Shown one piece after another: positions 11,026-24,753 of a stretch of DNA of 64,000 bases. The DNA comes from Verticillium longisporum (lineage: Eukaryota > Ascomycota > Sordariomycetes > Glomerellales > Plectosphaerellaceae), in NCBI GenBank assembly GCA_019188255.1, contig JAETXT010000003.1, forward strand, positions 2,170,001 to 2,234,000, given 5' to 3'. Every line of letters begins with the position of its first letter. Positions within the stretch are counted from its first letter, which is position 1. Both the position numbers and the translations under genes were made by a program. The notes under the pieces were generated by a model. That model searched no databases and was not told the origin of the DNA. It saw only the letters and a program-made list of their open reading frames with translations.

Positions 11026-12831
11026 ATGAGACTCCTCGGCACCTTCAAGGCATTGGGCGTGGCCTTGCTCGCCACCACGGCTTCTGCTGTGTCGATTGCG
11101 CCCCGGCAAGAAGCAGCCGCCCTCGACCTCACCAGTCTCGCCATCCTGACCAAGGCTGCCGACACCCAGGTCCAGACCACCATCAACAACAAGCAGAACC
11201 TGCTCAAGGGTCAGCCGCGTGCCATTGCCCGCGCTGTCCGTCAGCTCGTGACGCCCTTCGTCTGGCCCAATTCGACCTACTACCACGATGAGAGCCTGCT
11301 GCCGCACATTGAGGAGATGATGGCTGCCCTGACCAAGCGCCAACACTGCGATGGTACCTACAGCGTCGGCAACCGCCACTCCCCGCCCGACACGGGCTTC
11401 CTGATCGAGGACTTTGGCATCATGGTTCGCATCCTCGAGAAGGACGACCATGATAACTCGCAAGCCATCGCTGATGAGATCCGAGCCATCCTCGTCAAGG
11501 CGGGGCCCGGCCTTGCCAAGGGCGGTATTCACACCCCCAACCACCGGTGGAAGATCTGCGCCGCCCTGGCCCGCATCTCCACCATTACCGGTGACGAGAG
11601 CCTGATCAAGCGCATCGACGAGTGGCTCGCCGAGGGCATCGACATTGATGCGGACGGCATCTACTCGGAGCGCAGCCCCAACTACTATTCGGCCGTCTCC
11701 AACCCCTCGCTCCTGACCGTGGCCCGCGAGCTCAAGTACACCGACCTCATCCCCTTCGTCCGCAAGAACCTCGAACTCTCCATTGAGCATGCTGAGCCCA
11801 ATGGCGAGATCGAGACCATCCAGAGCCGCCGTCAGGACCAGACACAGCCGGTGGGTGACAATATGCAGAACTTCTACACGCAGTTCCGCGAGCTGGCCAT
11901 CCTCGACAAGAACGGCCGTTTCGCCGCCATGGCGCGCCTCATCGAGGAGCGCCTCGGCGCCAGGCTCGGTGACTTCCTCAGCGACCTCATCGAGCGCCCC
12001 GAGCTGGCCGTCAAGCTGCCCGAGCCCGAGAGCCCCTTTGTCGACTTTGAGAAGCACTACGCCACCGCTGGCCTTGTCCGTGCACGCCGCGGCAAGCTGA
12101 CCGTCGCGGCCTTTGGCGGCTCGGACTGGTACGCCGACGGCAAGCAGACCGAGTTCTACAACCGCTTCGGCTCCGGTCTCTCGACGAACCCCACGCTGTT
12201 CCGCGCCTGGAACGGCAACCTCGCGCTCGAGGGCCTGCGTTTCGTGCCCAACTTCTTCACCATGGGCCACTTCCGGTCCAACGGCATCAAGTACGACAGC
12301 GACGGCACCATCAGGCTCGGCAGCGAGATGGAGGTCCCCTACTACTTGCCCATGCCCGCCGACCAGCGCGACGAGAACGGTGTGTACGCGCTCGGCCGGT
12401 CCGTCGCCGATGGCCGGTTCTACGCCATGCTCGACTTTGCCAACCGCCCCACCAGCATGCGCCGCCTCAAGACGGACGTGACCATTTCGCCCACCAAGGC
12501 CGGCTACGATATTGCGTTTGAGGTGACGGGCGAGCAGGACGTCGAGCTAACGTTTGAGCTCACGTTCCGCGGCAACGGCACCTTCAAGGGCGTCAAGGAG
12601 CTGACCAACGTCGACGGCGTCAAGACGACGCACCTCGTCGAGGGCACGGGCGAGTACAGCGTCGGCAACGACAAGATCACCTTTGGTCCGGGCATCGGCG
12701 AGGGCCTGATTGTGGCCGACGGCGGCGAGCAGTACAGCTGGCACGCGGGCGCCCTCGTGCTCAAGGGGCAAAAGGTGTACATTACCGGCACGTCGCCGCT
12801 GAAGTACACCCTTAACCTGGGCTTCTCTTAG
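11026..12831 (+). CDS. Secreted protein with polysaccharide-lyase-like fold
   Basis: This is an intron-less gene for 601 residues. A signal peptide of about 20-22 residues (RLLGTFKALGVALLATTASA) is followed by a helical N-terminal half and a beta-rich C-terminal half (from about residue 350). That two-part layout is typical of chondroitin/alginate lyase and heparinase II/III-like proteins, which have an alpha/alpha toroid followed by a beta sandwich. Candidate active-site segments are HTPNHRWK near residue 171 and YSERSPNYYSAVSN near residue 220, which offer His, Arg and Tyr residues of the kind used in lyase catalysis. I did not recognise a specific PL family, so the substrate is unknown. 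Two minus-strand frames on the same DNA are shadows. Confidence 0.7.
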   Translation: MRLLGTFKALGVALLATTASAVSIAPRQEAAALDLTSLAILTKAADTQVQTTINNKQNLLKGQPRAIARAVRQLVTPFVWPNSTYYHDESLLPHIEEMMAALTKRQHCDGTYSVGNRHSPPDTGFLIEDFGIMVRILEKDDHDNSQAIADEIRAILVKAGPGLAKGGIHTPNHRWKICAALARISTITGDESLIKRIDEWLAEGIDIDADGIYSERSPNYYSAVSNPSLLTVARELKYTDLIPFVRKNLELSIEHAEPNGEIETIQSRRQDQTQPVGDNMQNFYTQFRELAILDKNGRFAAMARLIEERLGARLGDFLSDLIERPELAVKLPEPESPFVDFEKHYATAGLVRARRGKLTVAAFGGSDWYADGKQTEFYNRFGSGLSTNPTLFRAWNGNLALEGLRFVPNFFTMGHFRSNGIKYDSDGTIRLGSEMEVPYYLPMPADQRDENGVYALGRSVADGRFYAMLDFANRPTSMRRLKTDVTISPTKAGYDIAFEVTGEQDVELTFELTFRGNGTFKGVKELTNVDGVKTTHLVEGTGEYSVGNDKITFGPGIGEGLIVADGGEQYSWHAGALVLKGQKVYITGTSPLKYTLNLGFS

Positions 12832-15166
<2,335 letters not shown>

Positions 15167-15497
15167 GCTGGAGGCCGTGGTCAAAACTGGGTGGGTCGAG
15201 AATGCCGCTTTGGCATTTGGGGGCATTGGGTTGCATTGGCAGGCGTTACTAGGAGGCGGCATAGCATGGTAAGAACGTGTATTCTTATTTTGAACGAGGA
15301 CTCGACGCTCGAGCGGGAGACGGATAAATAGGAAGGGTTGTCATGCAGATGGACTGCCGTCATACTATAAAAAAGTCACGCACGTAGAGTTGACAGGCTC
15401 GTCATGGCCACCACACAAATCAAACACAAATGGAACATCCATTCCCCTTCTATCCGCATCTAATGTATGATACAGCGAGTTCGTCCCGACGGACGAT
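15167..15497. other. Convergent 3' region between DUS2 and the MICOS gene
   Basis: This 331-base interval between two convergent stop codons contains only the two 3' ends; nothing else is seen. Confidence 0.5.
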
Positions 15498-16378
15498 TTA
15501 TTTTCCCTTCTTGACCCAGTCCTCGACCGTCTCCCGCGCATCCGTGACCTTCTCATTCACGTAGTGCACGCCCAGCTCGCTGTGGACCTTGGCAAAGCTA
15601 ATGGTCCTGCTGATGCCCTCGCGGAACTTGAGGTGGCTCTCGGCCACGACGGGGAAGCGCTGCTCGTACTTCCAGGCCAGGTTGGCGACGTTGCCGGTGG
15701 TGATGGGCAGGACGGTCCAGCCGGCGGCGATGCCCAGGGCGAGGGGCGCCGTGGCGCGGAAGAGAATGTTGCTGCGGCGGGTGACGATGCTGCCGGCCAT
15801 GGCGGCGACGAGGACGTAGATGGCGCCGGGCATGAGCTTCTCGCCGCTCTCGCGCGGCGGGGCGAGCGAGGCGACCGTGTTGGTGAAGGACTGCTCGAGG
15901 TTGAAGGCGCGGTCCATGGTGCGGTTGACGGCGTCCTCGGCGCCGAGGGCGACCTTGTAGAGACTGAGACGGGCCTTGCCGATCTGGACAGCCAGCCTGT
16001 CGGTCGGCGTAGGGCCGCGGGACTTGGGCGCTTCGTCTTGTTCGGGGAGAGACGCGGCGGTTGTCGTAGGCCGGACGAGGAGGGGCGCGACGACGGTCTC
16101 GCTCGTTGTCGCGGGGAGCTCAAAGTCATCATAGATGGACTTCTTCTTGATCTAAACGGGCTGTCAGCAGTGCGGCGACGCAACGATCGGGCGTGAGTAG
16201 AGTCCCACCTGACGGCTCTCCGGGGCTTCGGCGAGAACAGTAGAAGGGGCCAGGGCGATGCCTCCAAGGACCATCGCACCTAACGGCGCAGCGCGCTGAG
16301 AAAAAGCGTCAGTCTGTTGACAGGTTCCAGTGACATGGCAAAGTGGCTTACCCTCTGAAAAAGTACTCTCGCAGCCAT
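15498..16378 (-). CDS. MICOS subunit of the Mic26/Mic27 (apolipoprotein O) family
   Basis: Exons in coding order are 16352-16378, 16209-16295 and 15498-16151, joined by two GT-AG introns, giving 255 residues. The first exon holds only nine codons (MAARVLFQR). The N-terminus is basic and then hydrophobic (GAMVLGGIALAPSTVLA), as expected for import into the mitochondrial inner membrane. The middle and C-terminal parts carry two membrane segments (PGAIYVLVAAMAGSIV and APLALGIAAGWTVLPITTG) separated by TRRSNILFR, the hallmark of apolipoprotein O-like proteins. The family shapes cristae junctions in the MICOS complex. I cannot decide between Mic26 and Mic27. The gene shares a 449-base divergent promoter with OCT1, another mitochondrial gene. 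Confidence 0.8.
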
Positions 16379-16827
16379 GGCCTGCTCAATTGGTCGTCTG
16401 CGGCAATTGGACGTGGTCTGGTCTCACGAGAATCTTCAGGACTGGACGTCACGAATGATGCTGGTACCGGAACTGAGGTTCTTTCGGCTCGGACCAACTT
16501 GCGGAGCTTACCTAAGGTCGAGCAAGAGGGAACTGAGGCGCAAGTGGCGGGTGGGTGGCCCGGCTATTTCCGGCATCTTCGCCAATGCGTCAGCTAAGTT
16601 ACGTGCCTGAGAAGGTGCCTCGGAAGGTACTCACGTAGGTACCTTACCTAGGTAGGTAGGGTGCGTCTCCAGAAAAAGCTCCGCCTTGCCTCCTCAAGCA
16701 AGCTCCATCTAATTCGTAGCCCAGGCTTCGTCCCAATGCCGACCTCGCACTCCATCTCTCCTTTGTCACACGCGACACTCTCTCCTTCTTGAGATGATGC
16801 TGGGCTGATACAAGATTCCGACTTCAA
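16379..16827. promoter_or_regulatory. Divergent promoter, MICOS gene / OCT1
   Basis: The interval separates two divergently transcribed mitochondrial genes. It contains a run of the motif ACCTTACCTAGGTAGGTAGG near 16639-16660, which also occurs upstream of other genes in this window. Confidence 0.55.
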
Positions 16828-19209
16828 ATGTTCAAAACTCCGACTCGAGGCCTCTGGGTCTGCACCAAGTGCGCACGCGACTCTGTTTCCCGCGTCCAAC
16901 GTCGATCATGGCTGTCTGCAGCGTCCGGAGCTGCCACGGTGTCCCAACCAGTCGACCGCTCGGCCCCCGGGGCCGTCAGGGATGATGCCATCCTGCGGGA
17001 GCTCTTCGACTCTCCAGCGCGAACGGCAAAGGCCTTCAAGGCGAGCGAGCTGCAGCCCAGCGCAGGCCTCTTCAAGAACCGATACCTGACCAGTCCCAAT
17101 GGCTTCATCGTTTTTGCCAGGCGCAGCCTGCAGAAGGCCTCGAAGATTGTGGACCGGGTCCTCGGCGCATCTTCCACTGCCGAATACAAGGCCATCGTCA
17201 AGGACTTGGACCGGCTGAGCGACCTCCTCTGTCGCGTGCTCGACCTCTCCGACTTTGTGCGCATGACACACCCCGATCCTAGGTTCCAACAAGCCGCCGC
17301 CGGCGCCTGGTCCCCCGTCTACCAGTACATGAACCAGCCCAACACCATGACCGGCCTCAGCGACCAGCTGACCAAGGCCCTCGCAAACCAGGACGTCGTG
17401 GCATCCTGGTCAGAGGAGGAGAAGACCGTGGCCGATATTCTCAAGCTCGACTTCACAAAGTCGGCTGTCAACCTGCCGCAGAGGGAGCGCGACAGGTTTG
17501 TCGATCTTTCGCAACGAATCAGCGAGGTCGGGTCGGATTTCGTCTCGGAGATGGCCCCCGAGAAGGAGGAAATCGTGCTGCCCTCCTCGAGCTTCTACGG
17601 CCTCTACCCGAGCATCGCTCGAGCACTTACACGAGGCGGCAAGGTCCGCTTGCCGTCCATGAGCGCCGAAGCACAGGCGGCGCTGCGCACCGTCAAGGAT
17701 GAGGATACACGGAGGGCCGTCTTCATCGCGAGCCGTACAGCTTCGCGCCGTACTGTGCACAGGTTGGATACGATGTTGAAACTGCGATCGGAACTGGCTG
17801 AACTGTCCGGGTTCCAGAGCTATGCACACCTGGCATTGAAGGACCGAATGATGGCCAAGACTCCCGGGTCTGTCATGCAGTTCCTTCTGGCTCTGCAGCA
17901 ACACAACAAGCCCATCGTCCAAAAGGAAATGGCAGACCTGCTCGCGCAGAAGCAGACGCATCTCGACGGCATGGCTACCAAGGTTGAGCCGTGGGATAAG
18001 GACTATCTCATGGATAGCGTGAGGCTGGACATGAGGCTGCCGGTCCGTCACCCTGATCAGCTAGCGGCTTATTTCTCGATTGGAACCGTCATGCAGGGCC
18101 TTTCGAGGCTCTTCAGCCGCCTCTACGGTATCCGCTTTGTACCCAGAGAGACGCTGCCTGGCGAGACTTGGCACGAGGATGTCCGGCGCCTGGATGTGGT
18201 GACCGATGCGGGAGACCAGATTGCTGTACTATACTGTGACTTGTTCTTCCGCAAGGACAAGTCACCCAACCCGGCGCACTTTACGGTGCGCTGCTCCCGC
18301 GAAATCTCCGAGAGCGAAGTCGAAGAGGCGGCCGCGGAGGTCGACGGCGGCGACGCGGGCCCACGCTTCGACTCGGCAGCCCACCCCGCCAACGACGGCA
18401 TGGAGAGCTCGACGCAGGGCGGCGTCTTCAAGCAGCTGCCGACGATCGCGCTGGTCTGCGACTTTCAGAAGCACGAAGACTGGAAGAGCCCGTCGCCGGC
18501 GCTGCTGACGTTCCACCAAGTCGAGACGCTGTTCCACGAGATGGGCCACGCGATCCACTCGATCCTCGCGCGCACGTCGCTGCAGAACGTGGCCGGCACG
18601 AGGTGCGCCACCGACTTTGCCGAGCTTCCCTCGACGCTGATGGAGCACTTTGCCGCGGACCCGACGGTCCTCGCCCTCTTCGCGCGCCACTGGCGCACCG
18701 ACGAGCCCCTGCCCTACGCCATGATCGCCGAGCGCCTGCGCATGTCCAAGCGGTTCGAGGGCTTCGACACGGAGACCCAGATCCTCCTCGCCATGCTTGA
18801 CCAGGCCTACCACGGGCCCGAGGTGGCCGGCCCGGGCTTCGACTCGACGCGCGCCTACCACGGGCTGCAGAGCCGGTTCGCCGCCGGCCCCACCGACCCG
18901 CCCGAGACGTGCTGGCAGGGCTTCTTCGGCCACCTGCACGGCTACGGCAGCACGTACTACAGCTACCTCTTTGACCGCGTGCTCGCCGAGCGCGTCTGGC
19001 GCGTCGTCTTCGCGGCCGGCGCCGATGGCAAGGCCGTCGACCGGGCCAGCGGTGAGCGGCTCAAGGAGAACCTCCTCAAGTGGGGCGGCAGCCGGGACGC
19101 GTGGCGCTGCCTGTCTGACACGCTGCAGGACAAGCGGCTGGAGGAGGGCGACGAGAAGGCCATGGCCATTGTCGGCAGCTGGGGCATCAAGGATGACCAC
19201 CACGCGTGA
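16828..19209 (+). CDS. OCT1: Mitochondrial intermediate peptidase
   Basis: This is an M3-family zinc metallopeptidase that removes an octapeptide from imported matrix proteins after the main processing protease has acted. The single exon encodes 793 residues, matching fungal orthologues. The N-terminus (MFKTPTRGLWVCTKCARDSV) is a basic mitochondrial presequence. The zinc site HEMGH is at residues 570-574, and the third ligand is likely Glu599 in FAELPSTLMEH, at the spacing seen in thimet-type peptidases. The C-terminal part has GYGSTYYSYLFDR, another family landmark that shapes the substrate site. The start codon at 16828 gives an intact presequence. The gene diverges from a MICOS gene. Confidence 0.93.
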   Translation: MFKTPTRGLWVCTKCARDSVSRVQRRSWLSAASGAATVSQPVDRSAPGAVRDDAILRELFDSPARTAKAFKASELQPSAGLFKNRYLTSPNGFIVFARRSLQKASKIVDRVLGASSTAEYKAIVKDLDRLSDLLCRVLDLSDFVRMTHPDPRFQQAAAGAWSPVYQYMNQPNTMTGLSDQLTKALANQDVVASWSEEEKTVADILKLDFTKSAVNLPQRERDRFVDLSQRISEVGSDFVSEMAPEKEEIVLPSSSFYGLYPSIARALTRGGKVRLPSMSAEAQAALRTVKDEDTRRAVFIASRTASRRTVHRLDTMLKLRSELAELSGFQSYAHLALKDRMMAKTPGSVMQFLLALQQHNKPIVQKEMADLLAQKQTHLDGMATKVEPWDKDYLMDSVRLDMRLPVRHPDQLAAYFSIGTVMQGLSRLFSRLYGIRFVPRETLPGETWHEDVRRLDVVTDAGDQIAVLYCDLFFRKDKSPNPAHFTVRCSREISESEVEEAAAEVDGGDAGPRFDSAAHPANDGMESSTQGGVFKQLPTIALVCDFQKHEDWKSPSPALLTFHQVETLFHEMGHAIHSILARTSLQNVAGTRCATDFAELPSTLMEHFAADPTVLALFARHWRTDEPLPYAMIAERLRMSKRFEGFDTETQILLAMLDQAYHGPEVAGPGFDSTRAYHGLQSRFAAGPTDPPETCWQGFFGHLHGYGSTYYSYLFDRVLAERVWRVVFAAGADGKAVDRASGERLKENLLKWGGSRDAWRCLSDTLQDKRLEEGDEKAMAIVGSWGIKDDHHA

Positions 19210-21435
19210 GGCACTGGTGGGTGCCAAACTATGTACAATAACAAATAGACGACGCATCTTATACGATGGAAACACAAGATTTGTACATCATCACTCGACG
19301 TGCGAGAGATGAGTTTGTGACTGTCCCAGGCGGGGGCTAACCCCTGCATGCACCAACGCTAGCACTTCGTCAGCTGACAAGCATAAATCGTTTGCATACA
19401 CTCCAACGTGTCGTAAGTCGACTAGCAGCCACGCCATTCCTGTCATCCGTCTTACCATCCCTGGGCAATGGCAAACAGCCGCACAAGCCAACGAAACCCA
19501 CCAGTAGTGGTGTTCCGGTGCCTCGGGTGTGTCGCGTGGCATCGCGCCGGCAACGGACAGCCTAGGTGAAACCTTAAATCAACGTCCTGTCCGACCCAGG
19601 CACAAGCGTATAGGGAAAGCCCGGTAGTGCGTCGCTTACGAGCCTAGCGAGGGACGGACTCGTCAAGCAGAACCCTGAGTGCTCCGCCGATCCACGAGTC
19701 GGTCCCCCTTGGAGAATCACTTCCACGAAATGCAAAGCTGAAAAAGTACTACCCCGAGAACATGGCAGATGGTTATGAGGGGAAAATGCCAGGTCCATGG
19801 CGCGCTGGGCTTGGGGTCCACTTCACCCAGGCAAGCGGCTGACTCGCAATCCTCAATACGTGTATCCTTCACGTGTTTAAAGTGGAGGCGCATCCAACAA
19901 CCGATGGAACACACTCCCACGATGGGACTCATGTCCAGCTCACCGGCCCACAATGCCCACCGAGGTATAGAGATCATTGCCATGTGGATTTGAAGATTTC
20001 CATACGCGGGTGTGGCGGTCGAACGATTTGAAGACGGACAATGCCCCGGCGGCGGCAATCCTTCCCACCGGTCCCATCGGGAGGTATCTACGTGCGTACC
20101 GCCACTGGCACCATGAGCTTGAAAGACCAGACAAGGGTAAGTCTTGTGCATTGTTGCCTCGTACAAAAGCTGATGTCGGACAGGAGAACACAAACAGTGG
20201 ATAACATCAGGGGCGGATCGCCTGGGTGATATCGTGAGGAATCACGACGAGCAGCCGAAGCAGCCGAACGTTGCCTCCTTTCCCGAGTTGATGCCCAGGA
20301 GTAAAGAAAATGGCTATCCTGGATCACAGATAGGTATACAAGTGTCGTCGTTGTGCGATGTCCAAGCCTGATCACATGACCACCGATGCGTTCGCACGGC
20401 TTCAGACCCCTGATACACCACTCCAAACGAATCTGGCATTTTTCACTTGAAAAAGGCAACTGCAGCAAGAAAACGATCTGCGCAACTCTTTCGTAGAAAA
20501 CACAGTGTGATGCGTCTTTTCATGTCGGTATTTCACAGCGAACTAATGCCAAGGTGGTCTGAGAATCGGAAGACAGCCAGGCAACTTGAATGACGAAGCA
20601 AAGCTCTGTAGCTTCACGGGCGAAAATGTGGCCCAGCCACCTTGAGACACAGAAAGCAGCGATGTCGAAGAGCCCTGGGGTCCAGTGAACGTCAAATGTT
20701 GCGGGTCTTGGCTGCAGAAGGTCCTGAACCCCGCGCGCATCGGGGAGCGCGCGTTGACGCCCGGCTTTCACTCTTCTGGCCCCCGAGGGTTACGCGACAT
20801 GACGATTGTCCGAGGCTTCGAGTCCACAAGCTTTGGCTCCCTTGACGCACCGCGCTACAAGCCCATCATGTGACTGATAGGAGCAATGCAGGCAGCCGGC
20901 CAAGCTACAGGGTGTGGACACAGCAGGATGGATGGAAAGCACTGGGGTCACACAACTGAAGGGGATCGTTGGCTCGGGTGTGGAAGCAGACTGAAGGAGA
21001 AACAACGGAAGCAGGTTGAAGGAGAAGAAGCGAAAGCAAGGGAACGGCTGGACCCCTTCCGATGGTTGATGCGGTATTGCTTGAGGAAGAGTCGCGTGGA
21101 GTGACATGAATGGCTGTCGCCAGGCGAAATATGACAAGCTACGTGACCAGCGAGATGCACCGCCTCGCCAGTGAGCCATAGCCGACTGAACGTTGTCAGC
21201 TTCCGGGCTTGGGGGGTCAAACCAAACAGAAAGGAACAAATGGCAAGGGTCTATGAGTGCATGGGACTACTGATCGCCGTGTGCACATTTCCACGACCTC
21301 GGCATTTGGAATCACCAGGGGGGGTACTGGTTGACAACAGCAGAATATGTTTGAGCTGAGCTTTCGAGGTAAGGTGCCAAACCATGGGATACATTGATTT
21401 TAGCGTAAGTGCGCTGGGCTTTCACTGGGTGTGTT

Positions 21436-21513
21436 GCTTGGTGTATGCTTCCGGATCTTGCAAGGCAGTGCTTGGTGTATGCTTCCGGATCTTGCAAGGC
21501 TGTGCTTGGTGTG
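21436..21513. repeat. 34-bp tandem duplication
   Basis: Two near-identical 34-bp units (21436-21469 and 21470-21503, one mismatch) are followed by about ten bases of a third. Confidence 0.9.
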
Positions 21514-22800
21514 GTACAACAGTCCAGACCAAGAGACTGCAACTTTCCATTGGTATTTTGGCCCGCCTTACTCCCTGCCCAGGCAAGTAGCTCGAGGTAA
21601 GTAGGCCACCTTGGCGTACATCACACCATTCTCACCGAGCTGCCTCTTGGTTGTCTACCTTACCTATCAGCAGCGGACAGGAGCCGGGCCATACGCAAAG
21701 TTGGCGAACGGCTCTTGGCCCCAACCGTTACGCCACGCAGAGCAAGGATTGGAAACAGCGCGAGACACCTAGCTTTAGTCAGGAACACGAGACGAGAGCG
21801 TATAATTCGCTTATTGGTTGTCCATCTATCACGTCTTTGAGTATCTTGTGTGTCGGCCCTATTGTGTTCTCATGTTTGACCAGCACTAGGCGCGCATCGT
21901 GGGTGGCGGGGGACACCGGACCCCACGAACGACTGGACCATGACGCGCAGGTGCCGATGGGCGCGCCACGCAGGAACAAGTGAAGTGGCCTGGTTCCGTC
22001 TGACAGCGCGGGGTGGCGCCTGCGTTTTAGACCGTCGGGGAGTTCGCGACTCGACATCCGCGCCGCTGCCCCTTTTTGCCTTTTTAGTTAGGGCTGTGCT
22101 GTGCAGGGCTGTCGCGTGTTGAGCCCCCCCTTTTCCTAAGGCCCAAGGGAGCCAGCTGCCTGGCTTGTGACAACGACCAGACAAGGCGAGGCGAGAGCCC
22201 CTTCTAGAACGCGGTTCGCCCCTGTTGAATCTGTCTTTTGATCGGCCAGGGATGGTGGATCGGGGGGGTGGTGCCCTATCCGGTGGCTTGTTTCTTGGTG
22301 CCGGCAATTTCGACTGCCGTGGCGGCTGTGGGGGTGGATGTCAAAGTGAAGGTACTTTCTGTGCGTTTGGCTGGGTCGTGGCCTGTGTAAGCGTGATGTG
22401 ACAGCTTCTGTTCTCGTTTGTAGGCATGATTTCAGTGTGAGCTTTGCTTGGAGGAGGAAGACATGAGCGTCCGGTTCCTTGCGAGTCCGTGTGGTAGCGT
22501 CTTGCTGTTTCCTGTGGTGAAGGCCTCAGCTTCGAGCAGGCAATTTTCCCCAAGAAGTTTCTCCTCTTTCTGTCAGCGAGGACACGAGGGGACGCGCGCG
22601 CGATGGTCTGTTTTGACGTGGGTCAAACTAGAATTCGCGTTGGCTTCACCGAGATCAACGCGCGCAGTATTCACCTGGTGAGCCTGGGCTGCAGGCCAAG
22701 GCTGCAGCTTCTGTTGCCGTGTCGTGTCGGCGACGGCGATAGCCGTAATGGATGCACGCTGGCGTGTCTCCTTGCCTCTGGGACATCAGGAATCCTGCCC

Positions 22801-22845
22801 CCTCCCTCCTCCTCCTCCTCCTCCTCCTCCTCCTCCTTCTTCTTC
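22801..22845. repeat. CTC trinucleotide microsatellite
   Basis: About eleven CTC/TCC repeats followed by TTC repeats lie in the gene-poor stretch. Confidence 0.95.
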
Positions 22846-24753
22846 GCTGAGTGGGTGGGACGAAAAAGGGAGTTGACGGAATGAACTGATCGTCCTGACT
22901 GGACGGAAGAAGCCTTCTGCCCGCATTGGACTGGAAGTGGGCGAGAGCTTTGATCGTCATGAAGCTCGTTCGTGTTCCTGGGAGCACTGGGCACATTGGC
23001 CTCGCTGGCAGTCAAGGGATGTGACAGAAGGTTGAGAGAACCAATGAGGTTGCTGTTCTGGAAAGGCGAGGGGGGGGAGTAGGACGAGCACTGTCCACGG
23101 ACCGCCCATGTGTCATGGAACTTTTGGCAAGTTGACGTGTGCTGTCTTGCCGGCCAGCGCCGTTTGAACGGGGGAGGGGGGTGAACCACGCGCGGCCGCC
23201 CGGTGAGCTTGAAGCGGTCGTTCCCCCAAGAATTGCTGGCGAGAGGACTTGGCTCCACTCGTTGGCATGGCGGGTTGTATTAGAGCTGCAGTGCGTTATT
23301 AGGATATTGAGGCAGGTGGTATTGTCTGCAAGGTGATGTGCATGGACAAGGTCGGGAACGTATAAAAGGGGACGTATATGCCCTCGTGGCGATACTGGAT
23401 GGCAATGTTATAGCGTCTATATATGAGTGTCAGCATACTTCGCCTCGCCAATTTCTAGTTGGACTTGTATACTCGTTCAACTGTTTTGAACAGACCAAAG
23501 ATATTCTTTCTTCTTTTACCGTTGGCAAAGATGATGTACGCAACAGGCTTGGTACGTTCGAGAGAAAGTGTTACGCGTCGTTTCAACCTTGACGCCCACG
23601 AAGACCGCTTCATCATCGTCATTCAAGCGGTGACTGCTTTGGAGCATTGTTATCTGGGAGAGCTCCTATCAACGCAATCGTATCCCGACGAAAGAGACTG
23701 TCACGGCCGTCAAGTTTTCTACCGCTATCATCTGTGGATATTCGACACACCCCCGCTGGTACTCGGAGATTCCGCTCGTAACGGCAGACAATAGCAAACT
23801 GACGGCAGGACCTCAAGCCTGTGAAGTTCGGCCGGGCTTCAAGAGCGGTCGAACTTGAAGAGCTCCCTTTGTGCCTGTGGGCATCACATGGAAACGTCTC
23901 CAGCGGACGAGGCTTATCGACCTACCTTACCTAAGGTAGGCAGGTGAATGTGTCTTGCCCTCGAGGCTGGGACCCTCTTGGGCTTTCGACCTCGCTCGGT
24001 CTTTGAGCATCGAACAACCAAGGAAGGTGCGGTTTACCGGCATACTTTCCACGTCTAGCACCTACCGTGCTTTCGGTTCTATTCTTCTGGCCTTCCTGCC
24101 TTCCTGCCCTCCCGCCTTCCTTCCTTGGTGCTCTGCACCTGCCTTGCAACCATCAAGCTCGGGGTCCGACTGCCCTTGAACAAAAAAGAAAACACCCCAT
24201 TGCTCGGCTTTCACCGTGGTGATCACACTTTCCATCACCCTCACTCCCGTCACCCACCGCCCCCTTCCTCGACTCACCGCTCTCACGTCGCCTGAGATAC
24301 CCCACCTATCTGGAGGTATTCATGCCGAACTAGGTAGTCGCTGGATCATCAAGCCACTGTATGTACTCCTCGTACTTTTTTCCGACCCTTGCTTGTGAGA
24401 TGCTGCTTACCAGGCTGGTAAAGCCTCCTCCAGAAATAATTGCCAACGTCTTCTTCTCCTAGGTTGCCCTTCACTTGACAGCACAGGCCATAACGTCAGA
24501 ATTTCTGGACAGGAAGGTAGTTGGATCTAAGGGAGCAATCAGTTCTCAGCTCGGTTTCGTCCTTGCCATCTCGTCATTTTGAGTCCCTTCTTTGACTTCA
24601 CTCGAGGCAAGTCTCTGTTTTCACCACGATCTACCGCTTGGCCCTGCTAACAGCTGCACAGCTGCTCAAGACAACACTTTCCCCTTCAGATATCAACATC
24701 ACCATTTACCCTTGGTCCTTCTGCAAAGGACAGGCACAATTCTCCTGCCTCAG

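Larger units (their letters stand above)
19210..24753. other. 5.5-kb stretch with no recognisable gene
   Basis: No open frame here has a domain or a convincing exon chain. The stretch holds a 34-bp tandem duplication at 21436, a CTC microsatellite at 22801, and CTACCTTACCTA-type motifs near 21656 and 23925. The last 700 bases are pyrimidine-rich and probably form the long promoter and leader of the gene starting at 24754. It may host non-coding transcription or a rapidly evolving gene that I cannot see. Confidence 0.45.

Noticed and set aside
10756..12270. 504-codon minus-strand ORF
   Set aside because: It lies antisense to the secreted lyase-like gene, has no domain, and its open frame follows from the codon bias of the real gene.
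19210..24753. tRNA or rRNA genes in the gene-poor stretch
   Set aside because: No B-box-like GGTTCGANNCC or rRNA-like segments were seen on reading; a tRNAscan run would settle it.
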